From assembly GCF_036127095.1 (NCBI RefSeq), contig NZ_CP108006.1, positions 2,728,001 to 2,792,000 of the forward strand: a DNA stretch of 64,000 bases, given 5' to 3'. This DNA comes from Streptomyces sp. NBC_00335 (GTDB taxonomy: Bacteria > Actinomycetota > Actinomycetes > Streptomycetales > Streptomycetaceae). The notes under the pieces are model-generated. The model worked only from the letters and a program-made list of their open reading frames with translations, did not search any database and was not told the origin of the DNA. Made by a program: the position numbers and the translations under genes. Shown one piece after another: positions 22,819-31,570 of this stretch. Numbering within the stretch: position 1 is the first letter of the stretch; every line of letters begins with the position of its first letter.

Positions 22819-24024
22819 ATGCAGCAGCTACTCCATCCCCTCTGTCTGACGCTGGCCGTGGCGGGGTTCCTTCTCCTGCTGCGGCCGGCCCGCAGGCACC
22901 GCCGTGACACCGCGCTGACCGCGCTCGCCGGGGTGTACGGCTTCTGCGCGCTGTCCTTCCTGGTGTCCCTGGAACCCACCTGGATCCATCTCGGCGAGGT
23001 GACGGACAGTCATTCCATCGCCCTCCTCGCCTCGTTCGTCTGCGTGATCGCCCAGATTTCCCTTCAGCCGGTCGTGCTCGCCTGCTGGATCCTGGCGCCG
23101 GACGCGGCCCGCCGGGCGGCCCGGACCTCCCTGCTGGCGGGCGCGGCCGTGATCGCGGGCCTGGTGCTGCTCTTCGCACTCCTCCCGGCGACGGGGCCGA
23201 CCACCCCCCAGACGTTCACGGCCCGCCATCTCGGCGTCGGCGTCTACCAGGCATATCTGGGGCTGTACATCTCGGCGTACGGCGCCGGCCAGGCGCTCCT
23301 CGCCGTCGGCTGCCTGCGGGCCGCCCGCCGCACCGACGAGGTGTGGGTGGCGCGCGGCCTGCGGATCGCCGGAGCCGGCGCCCTGCTCACCCTCGGCTAC
23401 TGCGCGATCCGGCTGACCGCGCTGCTGGCCGCCGTGCGCGGCGACGCCCGCATCCCGCCGGCCGTGGAACATCTCGCCTGGGCCTGCGCCGACGGCGGCA
23501 CCCTCCTGGTCCTCACCGGATTCCTGGTCCCCGCGCTCGGCGTGCATCTGGTTCCGGGCGTACGGCGCTGGCTGCGCGCACAGCAGCAGTACCGGACGCT
23601 GGGGCCGCTGTGGGAGGTGATGCACCGCTCCATGCCCGCGATCGCCCTCCAGCCGGGCCGCCGCCCCACCCGCGTCAACCTGCCTGTCTGGGACGTCAGC
23701 TGGCAGCTGTACCGGCGCTGCGTGGAGATCCGGGACGGCCAGTGGGCGCTGGCCGTCCATCTGGAACCCGCCGTCCGCGAGGCTTCCGGCACCCGGCACC
23801 GCGGCCTCGGCCTGCGCGACGGCGAACTGGCCGCCGCGATCACCGCCGACCAGCTGCACGCCGCCCTCGCCGCACGCCACGGCGGACGGCGGCCGGCCGT
23901 CCCCGCCGCATACGCCGACTCCGTCCGGCACCCGGATCTCAGGACCCCGCAGGACGAGGCCCGGGAACTGCTCCGGATCGCCGCCCACTTCACCGCCGCG
24001 GCGGAGCCGTCCCGGCGTCCCTGA
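22819..24024 (+). CDS. Multi-pass membrane protein (MAB_1171c-like)
   Basis: A 401-residue protein. The first 250 residues contain about seven hydrophobic segments (starting LLHPLCLTLAVAGFLLLL). A cytoplasmic C-terminal domain of about 150 residues has conserved-looking QQQYRTLGPLWEVMHRSMP and the tail QDEARELLRIAAHF. This architecture follows XRE and ImmA/IrrE genes in many streptomycetes, where it is called a MAB_1171c-type putative transporter (from memory). It starts 12 bp after the ImmA stop, so the three genes are probably one operon. It could be a sensor feeding the protease. Confidence 0.75.
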   Translation: MQQLLHPLCLTLAVAGFLLLLRPARRHRRDTALTALAGVYGFCALSFLVSLEPTWIHLGEVTDSHSIALLASFVCVIAQISLQPVVLACWILAPDAARRAARTSLLAGAAVIAGLVLLFALLPATGPTTPQTFTARHLGVGVYQAYLGLYISAYGAGQALLAVGCLRAARRTDEVWVARGLRIAGAGALLTLGYCAIRLTALLAAVRGDARIPPAVEHLAWACADGGTLLVLTGFLVPALGVHLVPGVRRWLRAQQQYRTLGPLWEVMHRSMPAIALQPGRRPTRVNLPVWDVSWQLYRRCVEIRDGQWALAVHLEPAVREASGTRHRGLGLRDGELAAAITADQLHAALAARHGGRRPAVPAAYADSVRHPDLRTPQDEARELLRIAAHFTAAAEPSRRP

Positions 24025-24422
24025 GCGACCTGGCGCCGACCCGGTGGTGGACGCCGCGCGCATCCCCGGCCTACCGCCGGGCGCGGACGAGGTCTTGCGG
24101 ATGTCCCGTACCGGGGCGTCGTACTCACGTCGGCCGAACGGCTGCGCCGCTGCCGGGCCGATGGGCGGGGAGGCGGGTGTGGGCCCTGTCATGTTCGCGT
24201 TCGGAGCGGTCATACGTTTCACGCCCATTTTTTCATGGGCGGAGGAGGCGTGTCGGGCGGTCTGAGCCTTGCGTGCAGCCCTTGGTGCGCTTTCGGCGCG
24301 GGCCGGGTTTCGGCCATCCTTTCAAGGAGGGGGTTCAGGAACTTCCGCTGCTCTTAATGTTGTTGCCCGCCCGTGTGACCGGTCAGAGGACACCCGGCAC
24401 ACGCGTAGGACCGGGGGAAGAC
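24025..24422. other. Gene-free stretch with small hairpin
   Basis: No coding region was recognised. A 7-bp stem CGCCCAT/ATGGGCG (24222-24228 and 24235-24241) with a T-rich loop could act as a weak terminator for the XRE operon. Confidence 0.45.
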
Positions 24423-24476
24423 GTGGATCCGATCACAGCCGTTGCCGCAGCCGGCGTCGCTCTTTAGTCGAGCGCC

Positions 24477-25070
24477 TTGCAGTTCCACGACCGGCTGGAC
24501 GAGGTGATGGGCAAGAAGGGCAAGGCGATCAGCCAGCTCCGGCTCAAGGTCATCGCCTTCCGTGACTTCGGGGACGATCCGTCCGATGCCATTGAGCAGA
24601 CCCCGTTCCTCCGCCTGCCCGACCAGGCCCGGGAGTTCGAGAAGTTCGTGCAGTCGATCGACGCCACCGGCGGCGGAGACATCCCCGAGTCGGGCCTGGA
24701 AGCCCTGGCCCTGGCCATCAACTCCCCCTGGGAGACGGGCCTGGACCGTCGCCGCCACGTGGTGGTCATGTTCACGGACGCCCCGGCCCACCCGCTCGGC
24801 ACCGTCGGTGTGACCGCTGCGACGTACCCGGCGGTGATCCCCCGGTCGCTGGACGACCTGTTCGAGCAGTGGGGGTACGCCCGCAGCCAGACGTCCGTGA
24901 TGGAGCAGTCGGCCAAGCGACTCGTGCTCTTCGCTCCCGATCAGGCTCCGTGGTCGGACCCGATCGCGGAGGAGTGGGACCTGACACTGCATTTCGCGTC
25001 GAAGGCCGGCGACGGGCTGGAGGAGTTCGAGATGGACGAGATCATCGAGACGATCGCGAACAGCCTGTGA
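24477..25070 (+). pseudogene. N-terminally truncated vWA-domain protein
   Basis: The frame enters the family sequence at QFHDRLDEVMGKKGK and then keeps all later vWA landmarks: LRLKVIAFRDFGDDP, the GGGDIPESGLEALALAI loop, HVVVMFTDAPAHPLG, SAKRLVLFAPD and the end ETIANSL. The first strand with the metal-binding DxSxS (MIDAS) is missing: a TAG stop lies 12 nt upstream in frame. Just before it, a 14-codon frame (GTG 24423 to TAG 24465) reads VDPITAVAAAGVAL, like the N-terminus of another Streptomyces protein family. The junction looks like a deletion that fused two genes. Its stop overlaps the next start (GTGA). Confidence 0.7.
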
Positions 25071-25546
25071 CACGGCTGCTGTGCTGGCCCCACTTCTATC
25101 TCGACGAGACGCCGAAGGACTCCTCTGACGAGCCGGCATCGCTCACCTTCGGGTGGACCTGGGGCACGTTCAGGGCGTTCGCGAGGAACTGCGAGTCCGT
25201 CAGCCTGCGCGATCAGGACGGCACGCATCAGCTGATCCTGCGCTTCCGCCAGCAGGACGGGGAAGGCGACGGGCTGATCATCATCCGTCTGGCCGTTCCC
25301 GCTGAACGCCGCATCGAGGCGCAGGAGTTCGCGGAACTGCTGCGCCGCACTCACTCCATCCCCGAGACCGCTCCGCCTGAACCCGGCCCCGGGGCCGGGG
25401 CCGGGGCCGGGCACGACCATGACGACGCAGCCCTCGTACGGATCGCGCCCGACGACCCGGAGTGGCTCGTCTCACCCGCCTCCGGCATCAGCGAGACGCT
25501 GTACGCGGAGGTCCTCGACCGGATGGCAGCCGGGTCGGCGGTGTGA
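25067..25546 (+). CDS. Conserved hypothetical protein of the vWA operon
   Basis: A 159-residue protein starting at GTG 25067, which overlaps the vWA stop. It reads like a beta-rich domain (LTFGWTWGTFRAFARNCESV, LILRFRQQ, LIIIRLAVP) with a Gly-Ala-Pro repeat and an HDHDD segment in the linker near residue 105. I recognise no family. Coupling to the vWA gene implies a shared system, probably the vWA-centred stress or conflict modules common in actinobacteria. Confidence 0.65.
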   Translation: MTRLLCWPHFYLDETPKDSSDEPASLTFGWTWGTFRAFARNCESVSLRDQDGTHQLILRFRQQDGEGDGLIIIRLAVPAERRIEAQEFAELLRRTHSIPETAPPEPGPGAGAGAGHDHDDAALVRIAPDDPEWLVSPASGISETLYAEVLDRMAAGSAV

Positions 25547-25583
25547 GTGCCGGTCCGCACGTGGGACGTGAAAGGAACCCCGA

Positions 25584-26714
25584 GTGACCGAGGCGAACTG
25601 GCGGTGCCGCGACTGCGACGCGTTCAACGGGCCGGAGAAGAAGAGCTGCACCATCTGCGGAACCCGTCGTAGCGGCGCGGCCCCCGGGCGGTGGACGTGT
25701 GCCGAGTGCAGCACGGGCAACGACCCCACCGATCTCGCGTGCATCGCCTGCGGTACCGGCTGGAAGGCTTCGGCGAAGAAGGCCTCGGCGAAGAAGGCGG
25801 CGCCGAAGAGGACCGACACCAAGAGGACGGAAGCCGAGAGCAGCGCGCCGAAGGCCACGGCGAAGAAGGCCGCACCGAAGGTGCCCGGCGCCCGCCCGGC
25901 CACCGGTACGAGTGCCCGTACTCCCCCGTCGGCGGGGTCGGCGGGGTCGGCGGGGTCGGCCCGGTCGGCGGGAGCTTCCGGACGCCCCGGCCCCCGTACC
26001 GGCACGGGGGCGAAGAGCACGGCCGGAGGTCGTAGCACCGCAGCCGGCTCCCGCCCCGGCTCCACCCGCGCCCGGCCGTCCACGGCGCACCCGACCCCGC
26101 CGCGCGGCGAGGCGTTCTTCCCGCCGCCGAGCACCGTCGGCTACGTCCCGTCCGGGGCACACCCCTCGGCGCCGCCCCCGCCCTACGTTCCGCCCGCACC
26201 CCCCGCGCCGGACCCCGGGCCCTGGATGCCTCCCGCCGGATGGGTCGCGCCCGCCGGGAAGAGCGGCGGTGGCGGCAAGGGCTGCCTCGCGCTGATCGTC
26301 GTCCCGATCGCCCTGTACGCCCTCAGCCAGGGCTGCTCGACCCTGCTCGGCTTCGAAGGCGGCGACGGAGCCGCACCCTCCTCCGACACCCCCACGAGCA
26401 GTGCCGGTACCTGCCCGAGCCGGATCGCCAAGTCCATCCCCGACGGCGCAGGGGCGACCTTGGACGGCGCGTTCCGCACGAAGAACAAGCAGATCACCCT
26501 GTGCCGGACCACGGGCGGAAAGCTCTACTACTTCGGTGAGTTCAGCGACCAGCGCGAGCCGGGGATCGCCATGCGCGCCGAGAAGACCGCCGCCGGCTAC
26601 ACGGCGCGCAACGACCCCTACCGCTACGAGATCCACGACGGGGTCGTCACCGTCTACCGGTCCGGGAGCCGGATCGGTGAGGAGTCGCTGACCCCGGAGC
26701 CCTCGCCCAGCTGA
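25584..26714 (+). CDS. Double zinc-ribbon, single-pass membrane protein
   Basis: A 376-residue protein. Two RanBP2-type zinc fingers come first: Cys8/Cys11/Cys22/Cys25 (WRCRDC...CTIC) and Cys39/Cys42/Cys53/Cys56 (WTCAEC...CIAC). A Lys/Ala-rich segment (ASAKKASAKKAAPK) and a long Pro/Ser/Thr-rich linker follow. One hydrophobic segment (about 236-252, CLALIVVPIALYALSQG) leads to an outside domain of about 110 residues. The GTG start at 25584 has GAAAGGA upstream. It lies 37 bp after the vWA partner gene in the same direction. It probably links a cytoplasmic zinc-finger sensor to the envelope; function unknown. Confidence 0.7.
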   Translation: MTEANWRCRDCDAFNGPEKKSCTICGTRRSGAAPGRWTCAECSTGNDPTDLACIACGTGWKASAKKASAKKAAPKRTDTKRTEAESSAPKATAKKAAPKVPGARPATGTSARTPPSAGSAGSAGSARSAGASGRPGPRTGTGAKSTAGGRSTAAGSRPGSTRARPSTAHPTPPRGEAFFPPPSTVGYVPSGAHPSAPPPPYVPPAPPAPDPGPWMPPAGWVAPAGKSGGGGKGCLALIVVPIALYALSQGCSTLLGFEGGDGAAPSSDTPTSSAGTCPSRIAKSIPDGAGATLDGAFRTKNKQITLCRTTGGKLYYFGEFSDQREPGIAMRAEKTAAGYTARNDPYRYEIHDGVVTVYRSGSRIGEESLTPEPSPS

Positions 26715-26887
26715 CCGGTCGAACGCCGAGCGTTCCGGTGGTCCGTACGAAGGATGTGGGGGTGGGTCTGTGGGTTTTGGGGGGTGGGGGGTGGGGGTGG
26801 GCGTGCGTAGGTTGGTGGGGAGGCCACTTGGGTTGCTGGTCCGGGGCTTTGTGGCGTGCTCTGACGGTGAGGATGGGGCGGCGCGAG

Positions 26888-27871
26888 ATGCGTGACTTGG
26901 TGGAGACGGCGCGGCAGTGGGTGGCCGAGGGGCGGGTCGGGTTTTTGGCACGGCCCGTGACCGAGCAGGGGTTCGGTCCGCGGGATCCGGCCGGGGCCGT
27001 GCTCGTGGATGCGCGCGGGGAGTGCGTCGGGGCCCTGTACCGGGGGGTGTTCGATGCCGAGCTGGTGGCGGAGGCCGCCTCCATGGGGGGCGGGGAGACC
27101 GCGCGGGTGTGTGAGGTTTCCGTGGGCGCCGGGGAGGCTGTTGAGGCCAAGCTGACGTGTGGTGGGCAGGCCGAGGTGCTGTTGCAGCCGCTCCGTGCGA
27201 TTCCCGGTGAGTGGTGGGAGCTGCTCGGGCAGGGGGTCGGGGTCGCGCTCGTGACCCAGTTGAACGAGCGGGCGGATCAGGCCGTCAGTGTCGTGGTGCG
27301 GGGGGCCGATCAGCCGTCCGGGGACGCCGAGCGGCGGGCCGGGGAGTTGCTGAGGACCAGGCGGCCGGGGCGGGACGCGCTGTACGCGGGGTCCGGGCTG
27401 GTGCTCGTGGAGGCCTATCCGTCGGCTCCGTACGTGGTGATCGGCGGGGGCGGGGAGCTGGCCGAGGTCATCGAGGCTCAGGCCCGGCTGCTCGGGTGGG
27501 ACGTGAGTGTCGTCGGGTCTGTGGCCGAGGCCGAGAAGGTGCTCGACGTGCGGCGGGACGCCGCCTGTCTGGCGATGCTGAGCCATGATCCGGACTTCGA
27601 CGTGCCGACGCTGCGCACCGCGCTCGCGCTCGGGATTCCGTACGTCGGCGCGCTCGGCTCCCGCAAGACCACCGCGCGGCGCCGCGAGGGGCTGCTCGCG
27701 GCCGGGGTGAGCGAGGAGCGGCTGCGGACGGTGCACGGGCCGATCGGCCTGGACCTGGGCGGGCAGACTCCGGCGGAGACGGCGCTGGCCATCTGCGCGG
27801 AGATCCTGGCGGTGCTCGGGGGCAGGGAAGTGCGTGGGGTGCGGGACGCGGACGGGCCGCTCAAGGGGTGA
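26888..27871 (+). CDS. XdhC/CoxI-family protein
   Basis: A 327-residue protein with the N-terminal XdhC/CoxI segment (GETARVCEVSVGAGEA, where the family usually has GGGxxG near a Cys) and a C-terminal Rossmann domain (YVVIGGGGELAEVIEAQARL, then GIPYVGALGSRKTTARRR). XdhC proteins insert or sulfurate molybdenum cofactor for xanthine-dehydrogenase-type enzymes; no such enzyme gene is adjacent. I chose the ATG at 26888 (MRDLVETARQWV), where family similarity starts. The extension to 26738 is Gly/Trp-rich noise. An ATG at 26873 is also possible. Confidence 0.85.
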   Translation: MRDLVETARQWVAEGRVGFLARPVTEQGFGPRDPAGAVLVDARGECVGALYRGVFDAELVAEAASMGGGETARVCEVSVGAGEAVEAKLTCGGQAEVLLQPLRAIPGEWWELLGQGVGVALVTQLNERADQAVSVVVRGADQPSGDAERRAGELLRTRRPGRDALYAGSGLVLVEAYPSAPYVVIGGGGELAEVIEAQARLLGWDVSVVGSVAEAEKVLDVRRDAACLAMLSHDPDFDVPTLRTALALGIPYVGALGSRKTTARRREGLLAAGVSEERLRTVHGPIGLDLGGQTPAETALAICAEILAVLGGREVRGVRDADGPLKG

Positions 27872-27930
27872 GAAGGCGGGTCGGGGGCGCGATCGGGTGA
27901 AATGGTCGCCGATGCGGGAAAATGGGTTGT

Positions 27931-28335
27931 ATGGACACGACTCTGATCTTCCTCGCGGTGGACAGAACTCTGACCAACATCGCGTGGTTCCTCGTCGTCG
28001 GGCTCCTCGTGGTCGGCTTCCTGCTCGGCGGTTTCATGCTGGGCAAGCGGGTCCGGGCACAGGAACCCGCACCCCCCACTCCCGAGAGCCAGCCGCACCT
28101 GCCCGACGGCGGCGCGGTGCACGAGGTCTCCGAGGAGCGGGAGTACGTCGAATTCCCCGAGAGCGGACTGCGCCCGCACGAGATGCAGGGGTACGGGAAC
28201 TTCGGCTCCCGGACCCACAGCCATCAGGACGATGCGCGGGCCGAACGGGAATCCGGGTACGAGCACCCCAACCCGCGGCCGGCACGGAAGCAGCCGCCGA
28301 CCCTGCCGCCCCTGGGCGGCGCCAAGCCCGCCTGA
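27931..28335 (+). CDS. DUF6479-like small membrane protein
   Basis: A 134-residue protein: MDTTLIFLAVDRTL, one transmembrane segment (about 18-38, WFLVVGLLVVGFLLGGFMLG), then a Pro/Glu/His-rich cytoplasmic tail. It matches the look of a Streptomyces-specific family (DUF6479). The start is at the ATG at 27931; an in-frame ATG three codons upstream adds only MGC. No clear partner. Confidence 0.7.
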   Translation: MDTTLIFLAVDRTLTNIAWFLVVGLLVVGFLLGGFMLGKRVRAQEPAPPTPESQPHLPDGGAVHEVSEEREYVEFPESGLRPHEMQGYGNFGSRTHSHQDDARAERESGYEHPNPRPARKQPPTLPPLGGAKPA

Positions 28336-28414
28336 GGGGCGGAACGAACCGCCTGAGACCGTCCGACCGTCCGAACCGACCCGTTGACCGTGGCCCGCGG
28401 CCCTTCGCCGCGGG

Positions 28415-29344
28415 TCACAGGTCTGTGCGCAGGCGCAGGACCTCCGGTGGCGGGTGGCGGGTCGAGGTGTGGCGGACCTCGGCCGTCAGGGGCGGGTCCA
28501 GGGAGTGGAAGGGGACCTCGCCGAGGCCGATCGCCGTGATGGTGGCGGTGGCGGTGGCGCCCTGCGAGGTGCGTGAGCTGTGCGGGGTGCGCGAGGCGTG
28601 ACCGGCCAGCGCCGCCGCCACCTCGGTGCGCAGCGCCGCCGTCAGGGGGCTCGACACCAGCGGGGTCTCGTCGCCGACCGGCAGGACCAGGACGAGGGCG
28701 AGCGGGCGGCGGGCGGTGCCCGTGTAGCCGACCACGGCCGCGTCGCGGACGTTGGTGTGGCGGAGCTTTTGCCAGCCGCGCCGGCCGGCCGGGTAGGACT
28801 GGTCCATCCGTTTGACGACCAGGCCCTCGATACCGCTGGCGGGCAGGGTTTCGTACCAGGTCTCCGCCAGCTCCGGGTCCGTGGTCATGGGGACCGGCTG
28901 GAGCGGCGGGCCCAGGGGCAGAAGCAGGTCCACGAGGAGGGCGCGCCGGCGCTCGTACGGACGGGCGCGCAGGTCCAGCCCGGCGAGTTCCAGTACGTCG
29001 AAGGCCGCGTACGAGGCCGGCAGCGTCTGGGCCAGCACGGCGGCCCGCGCGGCCGAGGCGGCGGCCGCGCGGCGCTGTACGAGCGCGAACTCGGTGCGGC
29101 CGGCGTGCCAGATCACCACCTCCCCGTCGAGCACCGTCCCGGCGGGCAGGTGGTGCGCGGCGGCGGCCAGGTCGGGGAAGGCGGCGGTGACGATGCGGCC
29201 GGAGCGGGCCTGGAGGACGACCCCGTCGACAGCGCGGTCGGTGCGGATGACGACGAGGCGGTGGCCGTCGAACTTGGGCTCGTACGCGAGACCCGGCGCG
29301 CGCGGCAGTGAGCGTACGGCCACGGCGAGCGCGACGGTGATCAC
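28415..29344 (-). CDS. ligD: ATP-dependent DNA ligase (LigD ligase domain)
   Basis: A 309-residue stand-alone ligase domain. The nucleotide-attachment motif is Lys24 in YEPKFDGHR. LDGEVVIW, FDVLELAGLDLR, EGLVVKR and GWQKLRHTN follow as motifs III, IIIa, IV and V, with an OB-fold tail. The GTG at 29344 overlaps the polymerase-gene stop (GTGA). It seals breaks in non-homologous end joining together with the polymerase gene and Ku. The long same-strand frame extending to 30241 is a shadow of the polymerase gene. Confidence 0.9.
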   Translation of the reverse strand: MITVALAVAVRSLPRAPGLAYEPKFDGHRLVVIRTDRAVDGVVLQARSGRIVTAAFPDLAAAAHHLPAGTVLDGEVVIWHAGRTEFALVQRRAAAASAARAAVLAQTLPASYAAFDVLELAGLDLRARPYERRRALLVDLLLPLGPPLQPVPMTTDPELAETWYETLPASGIEGLVVKRMDQSYPAGRRGWQKLRHTNVRDAAVVGYTGTARRPLALVLVLPVGDETPLVSSPLTAALRTEVAAALAGHASRTPHSSRTSQGATATATITAIGLGEVPFHSLDPPLTAEVRHTSTRHPPPEVLRLRTDL

Positions 29345-30225
29345 GGGAGCCGTCCCGCTTGGGCGGGGTCGAGGAGCGGGGCGAAGAGATCGCCTTCGCG
29401 GGCCAGCCGGGGGGCGATGTCGTCGGCGAGGAAGACCAGGTCGGAGGGGGTGCGGCAGGACTCGACCTCCGCCCAGGAGACGGGGGCGGAGACGGTGGGC
29501 AGGGCGCGGGCGCGCAGGGTGTAGGGGGCCGCCGTGGTCTTGGCGGCGGCGTTCTGGCTGTGGTCGACGAAGACCTTCCCGGGGCGCAGCGCCTTGGTCA
29601 TCCGGTGCACGACGAGGTGGGGGAGCTCGCGCTCGGCCTCCTGGGCGAGGGCCTTGGCGTACGCCGACACGTGCTCGGAGGGGGTCGGTTCGAGGGGCAC
29701 CGCCAGATGGAGGCCCTTGGAGCCGGAGGTTTTGGCGTAGGCGTGGAGGCCGTCGGCGGTGAGGCGCTCCCGGAGCCAGAGGGCGGCGGCGGAGCATTCG
29801 ACGACGGTGGCGGGGGGACCGGGGTCGAGGTCGAGGATCAGGCGGTCGGCGAGGGCGGGGGCGCCGGCCGGCCACTGGGGGGTGTGGAACTCGACGACGA
29901 GGTTGGCGGCCCACATCAGGGTGGGCAGGTCGGCGACGACCACCTGTTCGGCCCGGAGCTCCTCCGAGCGGGGCACCGGAGTGGTCTTCACCCAGGCGGG
30001 GGTACCGGGTGGCGGGTTCTTCGTGAAGAACAGCTGTCCGTCCGGGCCGTCGGGATAGCGCAGGAAGGACACCGGGCGGTCGTGGATGTGGGCGAGCAGG
30101 GGGCCCGCGACCGTGGCGTAGTAGTGGAGGACCTCGCCCTTGGTGAAACCGGTCTCCGGGTAGAGGACCTTGTCGAGGTTGCTGAGCGAAATGCGACGGC
30201 CCTCCACCAGGGTGATCGGCGTCAT
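29341..30225 (-). CDS. ligD: LigD-type polymerase/primase
   Basis: A 294-residue archaeo-eukaryotic primase-type NHEJ polymerase. The metal-binding LILDLDPGPP, nucleotide-binding TSGSKGLHLAVP, and DHSQN motifs are all present, so it should be active in gap filling. The ATG at 30225 (MTPITLVEGRR) is chosen, since the extension to 30327 would cross the shared promoter and run toward the divergent ku start. Split polymerase and ligase genes without the phosphoesterase domain are the Streptomyces arrangement. Confidence 0.92.
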   Translation of the reverse strand: MTPITLVEGRRISLSNLDKVLYPETGFTKGEVLHYYATVAGPLLAHIHDRPVSFLRYPDGPDGQLFFTKNPPPGTPAWVKTTPVPRSEELRAEQVVVADLPTLMWAANLVVEFHTPQWPAGAPALADRLILDLDPGPPATVVECSAAALWLRERLTADGLHAYAKTSGSKGLHLAVPLEPTPSEHVSAYAKALAQEAERELPHLVVHRMTKALRPGKVFVDHSQNAAAKTTAAPYTLRARALPTVSAPVSWAEVESCRTPSDLVFLADDIAPRLAREGDLFAPLLDPAQAGRLP

Positions 30226-30256
30226 ACGATGAGACTGCCACGAATCAGGAGGAACC

Positions 30257-31366
30257 GTGCGATCCATATGGAACGGGGCGATCTCCTTCGGCTTGGTCAG
30301 CATTCCGATCAAGCTCGTGAACGCCACGGAGAGCCACTCGATCTCCTTCCGCCAGATCCATGTCAGCGATGGAGGGCGGGTCCGCTACCGCAAGGTCTGC
30401 GAGCTGGACGGTGAGGAGGTGTCGACCGCCGAGATCGGCAAGGGGTACGAGGAGGCGGACGGGTCGATCATTCCGATCACGGACGAGGATCTGGCGCAGC
30501 TGCCGATCGCCACCGCGAAGACCATTGAGATCGTTTCGTTTGTGCCCGCTGATCAGATCGATCCGTTGCAGATGGACGCGGCTTACTATCTCGCGGCGAG
30601 CGGGGCTACGGCGGCCAAGCCGTACACGCTGCTGCGGGAGGCGCTGAAGCGGAGCCGGAAGGTCGCGATCGCGAAGTACGCGCTGCGGGGGCGGGAGCGG
30701 CTGGGCATGCTGCGGGTCGTCGACGACGTGATCGCGATGCACGGGCTGCTGTGGCCGGACGAGATCCGGGTTCCGGAAGGGGTGGCGCCCGAGGGGACGG
30801 TGTCCGTGCGGGAGGCCGAGCTGGACCTGGCGGACGCGCTGATGGCGACGTTGGGGGAGGTGGAGATGGACTCGCTGCGCGACGACTACCGCGAGGCGGT
30901 GGAGGCGATGGTCGCAGCGAAGGCGGGTGGCGGTGAACCGGTGGTGGCGGCGGGGCCGCCGGTGGAGGGGGCGGGTGGGCAGGTCATCGATCTGATGGCC
31001 GCGTTGGAGAACAGTGTTCGGGTGGCGAAGGCGTCTCGGGCGGGGGCGGCGGGTCCGGCTGCGGCGGAGGGCGAGGGGGCTGGGGCGGAGGTCACGCCGA
31101 TTCGGCGGAAGAAGGCCGCGGCGGGGGCGGCTGCGCCGAAGGCGGTGGGTGGCAAGAAGTCGACTGCGTCGGCGGCGGGTGGTGCTGCCGGTGCCGGTAC
31201 CGGTACCGGCAGTGCGAAGAAGTCGACGGCCGGCGCTGCCGCGAAGAAGAAGGCCGCTGCGGCGGGTGCGAAGAAGACGGCCTCGGCCAAGGCCGCGGAG
31301 GCCAAGCCGGCTCGGGCCGCCGCCGCGAAGAAGGCGGTGACGCCGCGCAAGCGGAGCTCCGCTTGA
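30257..31366 (+). CDS. ku: Ku DNA end-binding protein with basic tail
   Basis: A 369-residue bacterial Ku. The core (about 1-260) begins RSIWNGAISFGLVSIPIKLV and includes KVCELDGEEV and the KYALRGRERLGMLRV bridge region. A Lys/Ala-rich tail of about 80 residues (KKSTAGAAAKKKAAAA) resembles histone H1 and probably adds DNA binding. The GTG start has AGGAGGA upstream. Divergent from the LigD genes with a 31-bp gap, so the promoters overlap and the NHEJ module is co-regulated. Confidence 0.95.
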   Translation: MRSIWNGAISFGLVSIPIKLVNATESHSISFRQIHVSDGGRVRYRKVCELDGEEVSTAEIGKGYEEADGSIIPITDEDLAQLPIATAKTIEIVSFVPADQIDPLQMDAAYYLAASGATAAKPYTLLREALKRSRKVAIAKYALRGRERLGMLRVVDDVIAMHGLLWPDEIRVPEGVAPEGTVSVREAELDLADALMATLGEVEMDSLRDDYREAVEAMVAAKAGGGEPVVAAGPPVEGAGGQVIDLMAALENSVRVAKASRAGAAGPAAAEGEGAGAEVTPIRRKKAAAGAAAPKAVGGKKSTASAAGGAAGAGTGTGSAKKSTAGAAAKKKAAAAGAKKTASAKAAEAKPARAAAAKKAVTPRKRSSA

Positions 31367-31379
31367 GGGGCCGTGGGCC

Positions 31380-31560
31380 CTGCGGGGCGGAGTCCCCCAC
31401 CCGCCGGGCGCTGCCCGGACCCCGGTCCTCGGGCGTCGGACGGGCTGGAGGGGGTGCCGGGCTGCGCCCGGACCCCTCTGGGGCTCCGCCCCAGACCCCG
31501 GTCCTCAAACGCCGGACGGCTGGATCGGCTGCGCCCCCGGGTCTTGGATGCGGATGGCTG
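31380..31560. repeat. Streptomyces-type dispersed intergenic repeat
   Basis: GC-rich sequence with GGGGCTCCGCCCCAGACCCC and two copies of a CTC(A/G)(A/G)(A/G)CG(C/T)CGGACGG-type block (near 31425-31445 and 31503-31522). This is the common short intergenic repeat found between convergent Streptomyces genes. It probably forms a bidirectional terminator between ku and the NERD gene. Confidence 0.5.
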
Positions 31561-31570
31561 GGGAGGGTGG

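Noticed and set aside
28415..30241. 608-residue frame as a fused LigD polymerase-ligase
   Set aside because: Only the last 309 residues have ligase motifs; the rest is a shadow of the separate polymerase gene, and the GTGA overlap marks two genes.
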